A DNA stretch of 64,000 nt from Hippopus hippopus (taxonomy: Eukaryota > Mollusca > Bivalvia > Cardiida > Cardiidae). This document shows, piece after piece, positions 11,741 to 23,529 of this stretch (its first letter is position 1; each line of letters begins with the position of its first letter). Where the stretch lies: assembly GCA_946811185.2 (NCBI GenBank), contig OX328108.1, positions 9,134,412-9,198,411 on the forward strand. The letters run 5' to 3'. The notes beneath the pieces are model-generated. The model worked only from the letters and a program-made list of their open reading frames with translations, did not search any database and was not told the origin of the DNA. A program made the translations under genes and the position numbers.

Positions 11741-13993
11741 TTTTGCATCAATTGTTGACAAAAGAAAAACAAAACCTTTCCTCTCATTACTCAATGTCTT
11801 GATCTCGATTTTCTTATTTTGAAGAATAACTGTTACTAGAGTTGAGCACGAATTCTTCATGAACGTATACGTGTACGGTGAAAGTACGATAACAAGCTGT
11901 CGTTGATTGTTGCAGCAAAAACTAGGTCAAGGTATTCGCAAAGGGGATGTAATTTGCATGTCCTTTTTCAGACTACTTTATCGTGTTTCATCTTGATGAA
12001 TCGTATTTGTCAAATGAAAAACGCTCGGCAAAACTGGACCGATTCAGTAACTACATCTTTCCTCTTGCGTATCAAGGAGCTCGACATTGAAGCTACTTTC
12101 AATTATATGATCTTAATCATGACAGCGCTCTTAAAATTCTTCTTATCAACGACAACGACAGTCAATCGGTCGACAAAACTGCCATCAAAATTGACAAGCA
12201 ACATTCAACAAACGAAACATCAAACTATCTGTCAAAGGAAGGGCTTTTTACTGTGATTTAGAACTATTGAAAATTGTGACTGGTACATGTGTCTTACGAG
12301 TGTAGTCTTTTAATTCGTGGTCTATATTCAGCGAAAAAATGTAAGGTATAGGTTCCTGTACACCCATTGTAATATTTACAGCCGAGAATTTTGATCAACA
12401 GATCACCTGTTGGCTAATGGGCATGGGAAATAAACCGCCTAAAAACCTTTGGCAATTATACACGTAGTTAAATCATTGTATATTTACCTTTAGAGTTATA
12501 TTTCCAGTTTTCATTCGCCCCACCAGACGAATCCCCGATAAGCTATCACTATCCACGACATTATGAGTTTACAACAGATACTCTTATCTAGGCTGATACA
12601 TGTAGTTAAAGAAAACATCCACCTTATTTTTTTTCTTGCAGTGTTAAATGAAGTAATGCTAACGACTCCAGTAGATCTACACCTATCTTTTTTTCCAGTT
12701 TGACTTGACCTTCAACAGTGTGAGTTATGTAACGCATTTAAACCCTCGGTATGATCTACGTGTTCGTCTTATATTAAAGCCGCAGTAAAGCCAAAGAATA
12801 GGTAATTTTCTTTGTTTGTAACTCGAAAATATAACGGATGACCCATCACAACACACATATATAAGATCGGAGAAACGTGTCAGTTACTGCATTGGTTGCC
12901 ATGATTTACACGTGCGAAAATGCATGGAGAAGCCCGTCGATTTCAGGGTCGCCATTGATCGAGACAACCTTCGTTATCGTTCGTGTATATTCGAACTAGG
13001 TCTTCGAGAACGTCACGTGATAACATTGCATCTCATCAATGCTATGACGTAGTACACAGGACTACTGTTTACACTTCCAATATTATGCCATCGGAGAGTA
13101 AGATTGCTCATTCTGAACCTGTTTTCTTACTTAGATGTAGTAAACTCTTCCTGTATTGATGATAAATGAATGAACGAATCAGCCTGTGTCGTTGTTTCTG
13201 TTTACGATGTCGATAAACTTATGTTTTTTCAAGCCTAGAATTGGGACAAAACGATCAAGTTAATGAAGAGTTTGTTTCGAGGCTTGGAATGATCACGTGG
13301 TGCTTACGTCACTAACACTTCACTGCGGACATTTACGACGAAAAGTCGGCTAATCGTCGGCGATCATCGATGTAAACAAACAGATAATGCGGCATGGTAG
13401 GATCTGTTCTAGTTTCAAAATTCTTTTTTCTGCCACTGACTGGAACTTTTGCGAACTGCACCTTTACATATCGTGAAAGTCATAATAATAGCCATACTTT
13501 TACATGGTAAAAATGAAATTTACTTTTATTTTATAAACAGTTTGTTTATTCAGTTGGACGCTACTGAGACTTTAAGGCCATTATACCTACAGTGGTTTTA
13601 GAGAAGTTCTTCGCCACAGATTAAACCAAAATATCGAATAGTTTACGAGAGACACTAACCTTTCTAAATGCCAGACCACTTCTTATCCTCAAACGTTCGC
13701 TTAATTTCTAGGGCACGCCATTTCTTATTGGTTTGACGAAATGGTGTAGGCAGTCAGAAATGGTGTATCTTTCAATATCTAAACTTGGACTAGTCTAAGT
13801 GGTGCCTCTGTAAGTATGGTAAGGATGAAAAGCGTTCATTTAAGAAGAAGGAGGAAAACGAATTTTGAAAAGTTTAAAATAGCTCTGTGAAATATATCAA
13901 ATCAGTTCTGAATAATTTTTAAATTTAATGGTCAGCCGAGTTGAGCTTGAAAACAGTTTGTTTCATCTTCCCAGAACTCGTGTATATTTTCAG
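11741..13993. other. no gene recognised; upstream of gene 1
   Basis: No exon with homology was recognised. A 117-codon open frame (11903-12256) has no family features. A 5' untranslated exon and promoter of gene 1 may lie here: a good splice acceptor (tatattttcag) ends at 13993. Confidence 0.45.
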
Positions 13994-14029
13994 GAACAAT
14001 AGCCTCTGTTCAAAAGAAATACTGCTATC

Positions 14030-16992
14030 ATGGGTTCTTCGGGTGATGTCTGTGGCTGGGTGATACTAGGCGTGATCCTTAGTCCTCTAGTTCTACAATG
14101 TATTGGTGTGATTAAATCGGAATGGCTAGAAAGCACAAGTTGCTTGGAGCTGCACAATAAACCACCCTGCTGCAATGCATCAAACCCTGATAGTTACCAT
14201 CACGACTGTGGCGGTTCTTTATATTTATCAGGTGAGTTTGGATGTAAACTTTTGTTATGAAAGGAAGAGTAGTGTCTTCTTTATCTGTATCAAGTGAATA
14301 TCGTGTAAACAGTAATTAAAGTTAAGACATACAGACGCAATGTTCAATTCAACGTGCATTTGACCGGGTAACCCTTCAATAAACAATCCCGACTTTTAAC
14401 AACTCAGGGAAAGACTGCTTTTTTAACATTGTGGGAAAGGAGAAAATACCGGTAACCAGCAATGTTTTCTACCCTGTCGGAGACAAGTTTGGCTACATCT
14501 ATTTTGTTGTCTGCAAATCCTTTCAATTTAGACTAATCAAAAATTTTGCCGCGTTTTATTGAGTTCAGAGAAATTGTTTAAGGGCCATGGTTTCGATTAA
14601 GCAAATCCCAGTGGTAATATTGGTGGGTCTTAATCATTACTGAATGAGTATAGAGTTTATGAAGGGAAAGTCAGAAGGAAGATAAAAAAGAATTTTATAA
14701 TACATCGACGATTCTATAATTTCATCACATATCGTGAGTTTTTACCATGTATCACTGTATTGTTTCAGTTATTTAAAATAACTAGTATCATAGCCCATGG
14801 GGCCAATGTGGGAAGCCACGACTACTAGTTTTGAAGCCTTTACTCTTCTGTGCCGTCAGGCAATAGGCCAGTATATTTGAGCGGCGCTGTGGCAAAAGAG
14901 GATTAAATATATCTCTGTGATGTGTTATACCGAGCAAGTCGTCACATAATCATGGACCCTAAAAATGCATTTTGTCTAACAATCGACTGAATCATTGAAT
15001 AGAATGGACTTGCAGAAAATTCTCAAAAAGCAAAAAGTTTTGACTCGGGTCAGCATGTGGGGACTGTGCAGGCTGACCTGAGTATATACTTTTGCAGATG
15101 CATTAAGTCCCCTTTTCACAGAGCATAGCTCAAATGCAATGGTTTTCATTAAACTGAAGAGTTTAAGCTAATTCGAACACCGTGCATCTGCATCAAAGTT
15201 CCTATGCGCCAATAGATTACTAGTCCTCGTCCTATACCTAGTCCTCCACTCTGTAAATGATCTTATTTTAGGAATAATATGATGTAATATTGCGTATACA
15301 GCACATGCATGTACCTTTTTTTTATGAATCAATGAAGAACAATCGCTGATCAGAGATAAATACACAACGGTGAGACAATTCCTGAAAAAGATCTACTATT
15401 GAACATAACTGGTTAATGTGCCTCATTGCAGACCTAAGCACACCACTATATAGCCTTCAAACTGCGGCAGCCGTCCTGATCTCTGTACCAATCGTATGTT
15501 TCTTCTCCATGGCATACTGTGACAGTGACAATGAGTGCTGGGCCTGTATCGGAGGGGCGTTCATGCTATTTTACCCAGTTGCTGGTACGTAGGGTTTTAT
15601 TCGTTTTTTTAAACGATTATTTCAAACGGAAGAAAATAATAATATTATTATTTTTCATGTTCGGGATGGTACAACCTCCTTTTCACACAGTATGACTTAT
15701 TTATATATATTTGAGAACAGCAGATCTAGTATGTCCATAGAGAATTATAAGCAATGATTGGGTAATTTCGTTAGGCTCGTCCAATTTATACTGTTAGTTT
15801 GTCATGATACCGAGTTCCACGAGTACTTGCTTCATCCCTCTGGTTTGATATGCCCAATTTCGGTACGTTAAACACCCTCGACACATGTCGTACCCATTCG
15901 GCAAACCACGGGTGATCCATTGATCGAGTAGCTCGGCTGTATCACGTAGCTTGACATGCACCTTTACGGTACATTTCTTCGCCGGAAATACACTGCTTCA
16001 CCGTTCTTAGACTTGTAGCATCCAGTTTGAAAGCAAACACAGTCACAATTTTCCGTTCGAATTTTTTTCCGATGACTAACAGCGTTTACATCTATTTCCT
16101 AACTCGGTCTATCAGTTATGTTGGTATTTTCAGCGACAGGTTGCTTATCAGCGTGGCTGTTTGTACCGTTGCCAATCGATTTACAGGGTGCTACTATTTT
16201 CAAGACCATATGACTGGTAGTATTTCAAAAGGAAACCCTTTTAATATGAACGAGGTTTGAAGTAGGTTCAGAATCGGGATTGTTGAAACGCGTGATGTCA
16301 TACCTAAGGCGTGTGTGACGAAGTTAATTGACGCCAATAGAAATTTGAACTTCCAGTATCTATTCTTAAAAAATGACCAATTATGACGTTGGTCATTATG
16401 ATGCACATCATTGTTGAACGACTTCAAGTTAAATATAAAATAAATAAACTAAACCGCGCTTATTATTTGAGAAGCTAACATAATTGGTATATTTTCATGG
16501 CCCATGTGTCTGTATTAAAGTGTATGAGTACAGTATGAGGGTATGTTGGGAAGAGAACAAAAATGGTACATTTAAGCTTCAACAATAAGATACAAAATTT
16601 GACATTTTTTTTCCAATCATTTGAATGTATGAAAACTTGCAGTTGTATTTGCAGGGCTTCTGAGTTTGATTGGCTGTATAATCTTCGCTGCAATGTACCC
16701 GGGGCAAAAATATGGCGTTAGTTTCCGAACGTGCCTGGCTGCTGGTCTTATGGTAATTTTAGAGTCCTTGCTGATTATTGTCTACGGTTGCTGCAAGGGA
16801 AAACGCAGTGAAAATTCAGGACAGCGAGAGGTTGTAGTACCACCTCAAAATCAGCAAATTGATTGCTCCTCTGGCGGTCAAAATTTCACGGTTCAACATG
16901 TGACGGAAGAGGTTGTGTCACGTGAGACATCACATGGCAATTTTGTTTACGTAAGCCGCCGATTCAACGTGTTTTATATGTTACGGCATTAA
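14030..16992 (+). CDS. claudin-like four-helix membrane protein, gene 1
   Basis: Three exons: 14030-14231, 15432-15584 and 16655-16992 (230 residues, join phase 1 at both introns, consensus gtgagt and gtacgt donors, ttgcag and ttgcag-type acceptors). The start is the first ATG after a probable 5'UTR acceptor at 13993. Helix 1 covers about residues 10-28. The first extracellular loop has W32, C38, C47-C48, sequon N49-A-S and C60. Helix 2 is at 79-97 and helix 3 at 105-132. A short loop (YPGQKYGVSFR) precedes helix 4 at 144-163, and a hydrophilic tail follows. Layout and the W-x5-C-x8-C pattern recall claudin/PMP22 proteins of cell junctions, whose own signature is W-x2-C-x8-10-C. Family and function are therefore inferred. 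A gtaagc donor at 16951 leaves open an alternative 3' exon. Gene 2 is a paralogue. Confidence 0.75.
14365..14550 (+). repeat. foldback repeat family F1 copy (gene 1 intron 1)
   Basis: Contains AACCCTTCAATAAACAATCC, a GTGGGAAAGGAGAAAATACC / AGCAATGTTTTC central foldback, and TCTGCAAATCCTTTCAATTT. Other copies: 24240-24420, 38150-38355, 38480-38690, 43430-43620, 45165-45340, 51690-51890, 56000-56160 (minus), 60345-60510 and 63190-63385. Consensus about 200-220 bp; no coding capacity. Confidence 0.65.
14875..15135 (+). repeat. dispersed repeat family F2 copy (gene 1 intron 1)
   Basis: Opens GTGGCAAAAGAGGATTAAAT and closes AGATGCATTAAGTCCCCTTT followed by CACAGAGCATAGCTC. Lies wholly within intron 1 of gene 1. 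Confidence 0.65.
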
Positions 16993-17147
16993 TCTTTTGA
17001 TGTTTGAAAATGGTCAGATTCTTTTTTTTTTTGTATGTGTGTAAATGGGGTATTAACGAGATTTTGACCCCATTTTCAGTTGAGAGAGAAATTCGATATA
17101 TACTTTCTTAGGAAAAATCATAAAAACTGGTATATTTTTAAACTTAC

Positions 17148-17153
17148 AATAAA
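17148..17153 (+). terminator. candidate poly(A) signal of gene 1
   Basis: AATAAA about 155 bp downstream of the stop codon at 16990-16992; it would support exon 3 being terminal. Confidence 0.45.
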
Positions 17154-17359
17154 ATTGATCAGTTGTATTTCTGGATAGAACGTACAAATACTCTGATCTC
17201 ACTGACATATTATGAGATATAAAATAAAACAAAAATAAAAGAAAATAAATTTTAAAAAAAACCTTGAAATAAGCATATCTTGGTCATCTGCATATTTTTG
17301 ACGCATTGAAATTTTTAGTACAAAATGTATGTACTGAATCAAAATCATGTATCCAAAGT

Positions 17360-17620
17360 AGATGAGACATACTCTGTGAAAAGGGGATTCAGTGCATTGC
17401 AAAAAGTATCAAGGCAGGTCAGCCTGCGCAGTCTTTCAGACTGCCCTGTGTCGCAGCTTTTTACTGTTGGATTTTTTTCGGCATGTCCTTGGACCATTCT
17501 ACATGTTGAAGCCGGTTGTTAGACAACATGAATTTTATGGAATGATGACTATATGATGACTTGCTTGGTATAATACATCACGGAGATGCATTAAACCCCC
17601 TTTTCACATAACATGGCTCA
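17360..17620 (+). repeat. dispersed repeat family F2 copy
   Basis: Opens CTCTGTGAAAAGGGGATTCA and closes GGAGATGCATTAAACCCCCT. The interior is rearranged. Confidence 0.55.
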
Positions 17621-17684
17621 GATATTATTTCAGAAAAAAGGGTATCATATTTTAGCATAAGTAAACAGTCTGATTGTTATAATG

Positions 17685-17942
17685 TGGCCTGCAACATGCG
17701 AAAAGGGGCATTCGGACATTTGCGTAAAGTATCGTCACGAATCAGCCTGCGCAATCCCCGCAGGTTAATCCGAGACTGCACTTTACAACTACATAAAATT
17801 TTGTCACACAGTAGACTCGCACAAAGCAGAAAATTACATAAAAACGGAAAGTGTCGTTTCGGATTAGTCTGCTCGGATTAGGCTGATCCGAGACGACACT
17901 TTACGCAAATGTTCGAATAGCCTTTTCGTGTGTTGCAGGCCA
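17685..17942. mobile_element. foldback MITE (GGCCTGCAACATGCG ends)
   Basis: Long inverted arms: left begins TGGCCTGCAACATGCGAAAA, right ends TTTTCGTGTGTTGCAGGCCA. The arms each carry GGGCATTCGGACATTTGCGT-type sequence, then CAGCCTGCGCA...TGCG(C)AGG hairpins, around a short AT-rich core (ACATAAAAACGGAAAGTG). A better preserved relative is at 58596-58858. Noncoding. Confidence 0.8.
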
Positions 17943-18019
17943 TATCGTGTTTAGCATTTTCATAAACATTACACCTTCCTGTTGTTACCACAGCTAAAAA
18001 TCTAAACTTCCGACCATTG

Positions 18020-18127
18020 GGTTAACCCTTAGGCTGCTAAGTGCGACACACTGACCTTTCGCGGACAGTGTAGATCAAGATCAGACTGCACATTGGATCT
18101 ACACTGTCTAATAAGGAGATAAATTTT
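18020..18127 (+). repeat. hairpin repeat family F3 copy
   Basis: Family unit: TTAACCCTTAGGCTGC, then CGGACAGTGTAGATC, then AGATCAGACTGCAC, its inverted partner GTGCAGTCTGATCT, then GATCTACACTGTCCG and AAGGAGA. This copy lacks part of the second arm. Confidence 0.65.
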
Positions 18128-18360
18128 CCTAACAATACCTTTGAAAAAGCAAAATTTGGGTTTTTACTATCAGTTTGAAAGTTTTCTTTCGCTTATTCAG
18201 CATTATAAGGAGTAATCTTGTCGTGTAACCCTTTTTTATTGACATTTGAAAACAGGAGAATCTACCAATCCATTGATATTGATCATATTTATAGGCCTTT
18301 GACTTTCAACGTTCTAGTTTTTATCCCATATCCTCCTAAATAACTGAAACTAAATTTTCA

Positions 18361-18504
18361 GTTCGATAGTAAAATCCCGAAGATTGCTATTTCAAAGTTA
18401 TATTTTGAGGAATAATACCTCATTATCGGACAATGTATACCCAAGATCAGACTGCACGTTCTGTGCAGTCTGATCTTGATGTACACTGTCCGCAGAAGGT
18501 CAGT
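18361..18504 (-). repeat. hairpin repeat family F3 copy
   Basis: Perfect stem AGATCAGACTGCACGTTCTG / GTGCAGTCTGATCT at about 18445-18478, flanked by TCGGACAATGTAT and ATGTACACTGTCCGC. A SINE follows directly. Confidence 0.7.
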
Positions 18505-18712
18505 GATGTGGTGTTCGTGGTCGTGAGGTAGAGCGTCGGCCTCGTAACTATAAGGTCCTGAGTTCGATACCCAGGAGCAGGTGTTAACTCTGGGATCTTT
18601 CATTGGCCCACACATTCGGCGCGAGTACTGTTGTAGTTCCCAGGAAGCAGAATCGGGATTAGTATAAGTTGTAAAAACTTGTTTCTCAATCGATGTAAAA
18701 TAAATATATTTA
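18505..18712 (+). repeat. tRNA-derived SINE, family 1
   Basis: Head with box A (GAGGTAGAGCGTCGGCC) and box B (GAGTTCGATACCC), a body with TCATTGGCCCACACATTCGG, and a tail ending TCTCAATCGATGTAAAATAA. The same family lies inverted at 5226-5432, and a decayed copy at 42060-42290. Confidence 0.8.
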
Positions 18713-18999
18713 AGCTAAAAGGTCATTTAGTCGCGCTAAGCAGGCTAAGTGTTAATATTTCTATCAACAGCTTATTTTTCTTTCGTTCTGCTGCTCCATT
18801 ACATTACTTACATTTCGAACGATGCAAGTATAAAGTGTACAACGACTCGTTTCAGTGTTGCAGGCTTAGATATTGAATCTTGCGTTTGATATAAAATATC
18901 AAAAAATTATTTAATAACTGTTCTTTTCATCAATGTTGGTGAGTTGTGATTGCTTGTAAACATTTTTTCGTAGTTCCATGAGAAAAAAATCACGCTGTG

Positions 19000-19509
19000 C
19001 CGGTGTAATGCAGAGAAATGACCCGCTTCTACAAAATGTTCCATGGGTCATTTCACTACGTAGAGGAATGACCCAGGTCATTATTCTACGCAGAGAAATG
19101 ACCCCAGACTGTAGAGAAAGGACCCCCCCCCCCTAGTAGAAGTAGTTGCAGCAGCAGCAGCAGCTGTAGTAGTAGAAGTAGAAGTAGTAGTAGTAGAAAC
19201 ATCAGCAGCAACAACAATGTTAAGGCAAAAAGGGGGTAGTAGAAGTACGAGTAGTAGTAGTAGTAATGGTAGTAGTAGTAGTATCAGCATCAGCAGCAAC
19301 AACAAGGTTACAGGGGAAAAAAGGGGGGGGTCATTTCTCTACGGGGGTCCTTTCTTTTCATGAGGGGGTCATTCTACTGAGGGGGGTCCCTTCTCTACGG
19401 TCTGGGGTCATTTCTCTACGTAGAATAATGACCCGGGTCATTCCTCTACGTAGTGAAATTACCCATGGGTCATTTTGTAGGGGAGGGTCATTTCTCTGCA
19501 TTACACCGG
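19000..19509. mobile_element. foldback MITE with trinucleotide core
   Basis: Inverted arms of about 130 bp start CCGGTGTAATGCAGAGAAAT and end in its complement. Arms consist of repeated TCATTTCTCTACG / CGTAGAGAAATGA modules. The core (about 19132-19320) is two matching blocks of AGTAGT/GCAGCA trinucleotide repeats and AACAACAA. Open frames here are low-complexity artefacts. Confidence 0.8.
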
Positions 19510-19901
19510 AACTACTTTTGCTGTCAAACTAATGTAAACAATTATGTTTACATACGAGATATTTTTTTTTTATCGAATTCTATACAGAGTCCAAAGTTTA
19601 AAAACTAGCTAACGTAATGTTCTCTGAATATCATAGAATGAAAAAAGCAATAAAATAAAAAGAGGATAATCAACAGGCTGTGTGTGATATTTAAAATCTG
19701 TCATGAGAATTGGGTGTGTTGAAAAAACGAGTCCGAAGGACATTCTAAAACTTCATCGTCAGTAGTGATGATATCATAATTATCATCACTAGTGGTGTTA
19801 TTCACTGTGAAATCCCAGTAATTCACTGATTGGAATATAATAAAAATAATTACTAATTAATAGAATTAAAGAGAGAAAAAATACCGTCTGCTGTTTTCAT
19901 G

Positions 19902-20750
19902 GCGGACTCCAAATTTCTTACATTTGACATCGGAGAAATGGACCAAATTCTAGGGGACACGGACCTTTTGGATCCCGATTTCAATCTACGGTAAATAGCC
20001 CAGTATGACCAATAGGTTGTATCATCGATTTTGAACGATAAAGAAAACCAAGCAGTGGAAAACGACCAAAAATTGAACCTTGGTGATGAGGAAAAGCCTG
20101 GTGGGGAAGGTTTAAAAACTTGCACTCACAGCAGCTCGAAGAGATGGAGGTATAGAGATAGAGATGTCAACTAAACGGTATACTCAGTGGGACTGAAGAC
20201 ATTTCAATGTACAATGTATTCAATGTAGCACAATTTTTACCCTTTCAATAGGTAAAACACCAACAGTAAACAAGCCAGAAAGCCTGACTGGGATCCGAAC
20301 TCACGGTCTCCTCAGTAATAAGTAACAAAGGCGCTCTGGCCATTTTGGCTATCACTTTTTCTTAGAGAAAAAGAATTGAGTGTGATCCTTTTTTTTTTTT
20401 TTTTTTGATTCCACAACCGATTATCAAATGAATATTAAATAATGATGCCTGTCTCCTTTCTTTTGCAAATTGGAGCCTAGCTGCAAATGGGGAAATGGCG
20501 GACTTTCATTTACTTACAGCTAATGAATTGAAGCAACTGCTGAGACATTTTTATGTAGAAGCGGCACCAAAGCATGTCTACAAACGACACCAAAAGATGG
20601 GTGCTGTAGGCGGAGAGTACCACATTAATACGTACATGGAAAAACGCTAGAGGAGCCGTCAATACATGACACAGGGATAGATTTTTGATACAGTTCGCGA
20701 TAAACAATTCAAAAGTAGTAACAATATAATTTGATGCTAAATTTAAGTCA
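19902..20750 (+). pseudogene. Crypton-like (QRICH1/KIAA1958-type) domain relic
   Basis: Two short protein-like blocks. The first starts MADSKFLTFDIGEMDQILGD at 19902 and ends at a gtaaat donor-like site (about 19990). The second (about 20472-20750) reads MADFHLLTANELKQLLRHFY, then VYKRHQKMGAVGGEYHINTY and, after a stop and shifts, DTVRDKQFKSSNNI. The LxxFYxEA...EYHxNT...R.A(I/V)N...D..RD..F order resembles the N-terminal domain of Crypton-derived proteins such as QRICH1 and KIAA1958 (remembered pattern, no search). A TAG and frameshifts break it, and no tyrosine recombinase domain follows. Confidence 0.4.
20255..20370 (-). repeat. tRNA-like SINE fragment
   Basis: On the minus strand a tRNA-like block reads GATAGCCAAAATGGCCAGAG, ...GAGACCGTGAGTTCGGATCC. 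Box B is recognisable (GAGTTCGGATCCC) and box A is weak. Not a functional tRNA. Confidence 0.35.
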
Positions 20751-20929
20751 AATTTAGAGCAAGGTCTATCGGTACCAACAATTTACCAAGCAATTAATCT
20801 GCAACCCTTATCTAAATAAATTTTTCACCTACTTTAATGATAATCGATATCCTCAAGCCCTCCGTAACGATCTTCTTCCAAAGAATCAGGCGGTTTCAGA
20901 ACTATAGATCTCTGACATAGTCTATTACA

Positions 20930-21342
20930 GTGTTCTTATTTGCTGACGACCACATGGCAAATAAACGTTTTAATATACCATCACCAGCCGAAGAAGCCAG
21001 TGCAATTCAAGACCTTCAGAACTGTGTACTTCCCATAAACGATTGGATGAATAATAGCAAGTTCAAATGCTCTGCAGGAAATAAATCGTCTTATTTAAAC
21101 GAACTTTAATCTAATAAAGTGTCAAACGTATCTTATCAAGATCTTCTGATTTATCTGTTGGTTGTTATGCTGTTCTTTTCAATAAGAGGAAAACATTTAC
21201 CGACAGAAGTTTTAGCACAATCGATCCAAAACTGTGGAGTGAATTACCAGTTAGCCTGAGGCAATCTGAATCTGTAGACATTTTTAAATGTCAATTGAAA
21301 TGGTTTTATTTCAGAGACTATTTCAAACTAAAACAAAAATGA
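20930..21342 (+). pseudogene. non-LTR retrotransposon reverse transcriptase remnant
   Basis: Two decayed segments of a LINE ORF2. At 20930 a frame reads VFLFADDHMA; FADD (20939-20950) is the catalytic Y/F-A-D-D box, followed by LQNCVLPINDWMNNSKFKC, typical of the thumb-side helix (INDWMNxxxLKxN). At 21178-21342, in another frame, TFTDRSFSTIDPKLWSELP then VSLRQSESVDIFKCQLKWFY ends at TGA, resembling the C-terminal end of such polyproteins (F....P.LWN.LP..LR...S...FK..LK..LF). Frameshifts and missing middle make it inactive. Confidence 0.65.
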
Positions 21343-21654
21343 AACTTGGCTCATGATATTTATGTTTGTATATATTGCTTATATTATTTTTCACTGCACT
21401 TTGCCTTTGAGTATGTATTTTATCCGTAGAAATAGGAATCAATCATATTTTCAAGTTTCAAGTTAAACGGTATGGTATGATCTGGCCATAAACTTTATTT
21501 TCTGTGGCCTTGAATTTTATGCACAACTAACACCGAACTCATTTCACTTTCAATGAGACGACATGAAGAAGGAATTTGTCACACTTATTGACTAAACCAA
21601 GGAAGGACACGTCAGGGTGGTATGGAATCAGATGAAGGTCCTAGCGACAAATTC

Positions 21655-23345
21655 ATGCAAAAATTGATCAAGTCACGCCCAGTCCATGCTCTCAGATTTT
21701 TCCCCTGCAAAACACACCCTGGAAAGACCCTACGTTCTTGCTCCAGATCAACGTTACTGCTCATGTCAATTGAACGTACCCGCTTCAGGTAAAAACATGG
21801 CCGCGTCCATAAGATTTTGCAAGCTAAGCACAAAAACATAATATTTTGACTTGTTAATGAATAGATATGCAGTTGAAGGTTGTCACACAGAATGTCTGGG
21901 ATGTCAGTGCACGTTAATCTGTAGTTCTTTTGGTGGTTAATCGTTTGTTAAAGACGTTTAATCCGACAAACTACGATTTCTGAAAAATCAATACTTGGAG
22001 TCTCCAAAAACCTTTGTAAAACATATACACTCGAAATTCTGAAGTGTGCACCGTGTTAGATGACCTATATAATGATTATTCCTTACAACTATAAACCGAA
22101 AAAAATTACATTGCAAATATATAGCAATATTTTGCCATTATTGCATTACAACGTAACATGCTCCTAAATTCAATACGACGATCTAGCTCCTGAGTTGAAA
22201 TACGGTTGGCGTAAGTCTTCGTGTTACGGTAAACAACTTTGTCATTTTGTTCAAGATTCTATATTAATTATCGTGGTCACAATCATAGGTTCGTCGTCCT
22301 TGATAATAGCAATAATTATCATATGAACGGCCAACTATGTATTCTAAATCAGCTGAACATCTATAGACATCGGTTTATTTATTTAGTTAGAGGCTAAATA
22401 GTAAATTCTACAGGAATATAATACACCCCAAAAGAACAAGTACAGTGTTCAACACTGCACATGGCCTAGACAAATCTCTAAAGCCCCCGTCACACCAAAC
22501 TAGTTCTTAGAACGTCTTATCCCGTCCTGACATAATCGGAAAACGGGTTACGAACCGGGCTGAACGTGTAATTTTGGCCTGATAATACCTGAAGCCCCTG
22601 CCTGACCAAACCTGCTCCTAGAAAGTCTTACCCCTGTCAACAAAATCGAAAAACGGGCTGCGGTCGGGATAGGACGTGTAATTCTTGTCGGTAAAATGCA
22701 AACGCACCGCCAGTTGATGCCCGACTGCACCGCGTCTCTAATAGGATATAGTACGGCAGTTCCGTTTGTAGTCCATCCATCTTGTTTTAGGTACGTTATT
22801 ACTCCATCTAATTACAATACGGGATTGAAGGCACAAAATTTTGAGCAGGCTAAAAGTTCTGGAGCATACTTCCCGTCCTAACCCTTACATTAAGTTCGTA
22901 AAAAGATCGTAAAAGGTTGCTAATACGTCCACTTCGTCCAAAACCAGTCTAAGTCCGTTTGGCAAACATTTTCGGAACGGAGTGAGAACAACTTTGGTGT
23001 GACGGAGGTATAAGATTACATTGTCATCCTTATTTGATGTTGTGATAAGTGAACATATTTTACACAGCCTATTGTACAACCTGTATGTTTTAACCGTTTC
23101 CCAAATATTTCCTACTTTAAATAAGCTAATGTAGAATACTAAGCAAAACAATGGACTTTTTTTTCCTTTTCTCACATTGTTACAATCCAATGAGATGTCT
23201 TTCAGTTTAGTCACATTTTAAACTGTTTTCTGCAACTTGGTCCCTGTCGATATAGATCAGTTCAAATGTGTAGTTTGATAAATACTTGAACGGCACTATG
23301 TACAATACTACAACACGTTGAACCTTTTTTTTTCTATCAGACATA
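21655..23345 (+). repeat. foldback repeat FB, copy 1 (right arm)
   Basis: Starts within the hairpin region (TCTTGCTCCAGATCAACGTT, CAATTGAACGTACCCGC, CCATAAGATTTTGCAAG) and continues through GAATGTCTGGGATGTCAGTG, GACCTATATAATGATTATTC and ATTACATTGTCATCCTTATT to ACACGTTGAACC and a T-run. Collinear with 26815-27915. It is interrupted by the MITE at 22482-23010. Confidence 0.8.
22482..23010. mobile_element. MITE with TAA target duplication
   Basis: Ends AGCCCCCGTCACACCAAACT and (complement of) TACCTCCGTCACACCAAAGT, flanked by TAA at 22479-22481 and 23011-23013. The sister repeat at about 27565-27580 reads ATCTCTAAGATTACATTG without insertion, so the empty site is seen directly. A 3-bp TWA duplication is characteristic of PIF/Harbinger elements (established); assignment is therefore probable. 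Confidence 0.75.
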
Positions 23346-23529
23346 TACGATCTTTGCCGATGACGAGCACGGATATCTTACAGCATAAAAATCCAAGGGG
23401 TTTTCTCAAAGTATTTATACAACTAAATAGGCCAAACAAACAATTACTATTGATTTTAATGTAAATGAAAGAAAGGAAACGTGAAACTTTAAAAAAAAAA
23501 TTCTTGAGATAGCTTAGTCATAATAAGAA

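Noticed and set aside
11903..12256. 117-codon frame
   Set aside because: No domain, no splice context and no homologue recognised.
18520..18580. tRNA gene
   Set aside because: Head of SINE family 1; body and tail are shared with other copies and the acceptor stem is missing.
19081..19532. Leu/Thr/Ala-rich open frames
   Set aside because: Products of the trinucleotide core of the foldback MITE.
22885..23214. 109-codon minus-strand frame
   Set aside because: Crosses the junction between the TAA MITE and the FB repeat, so it is accidental.
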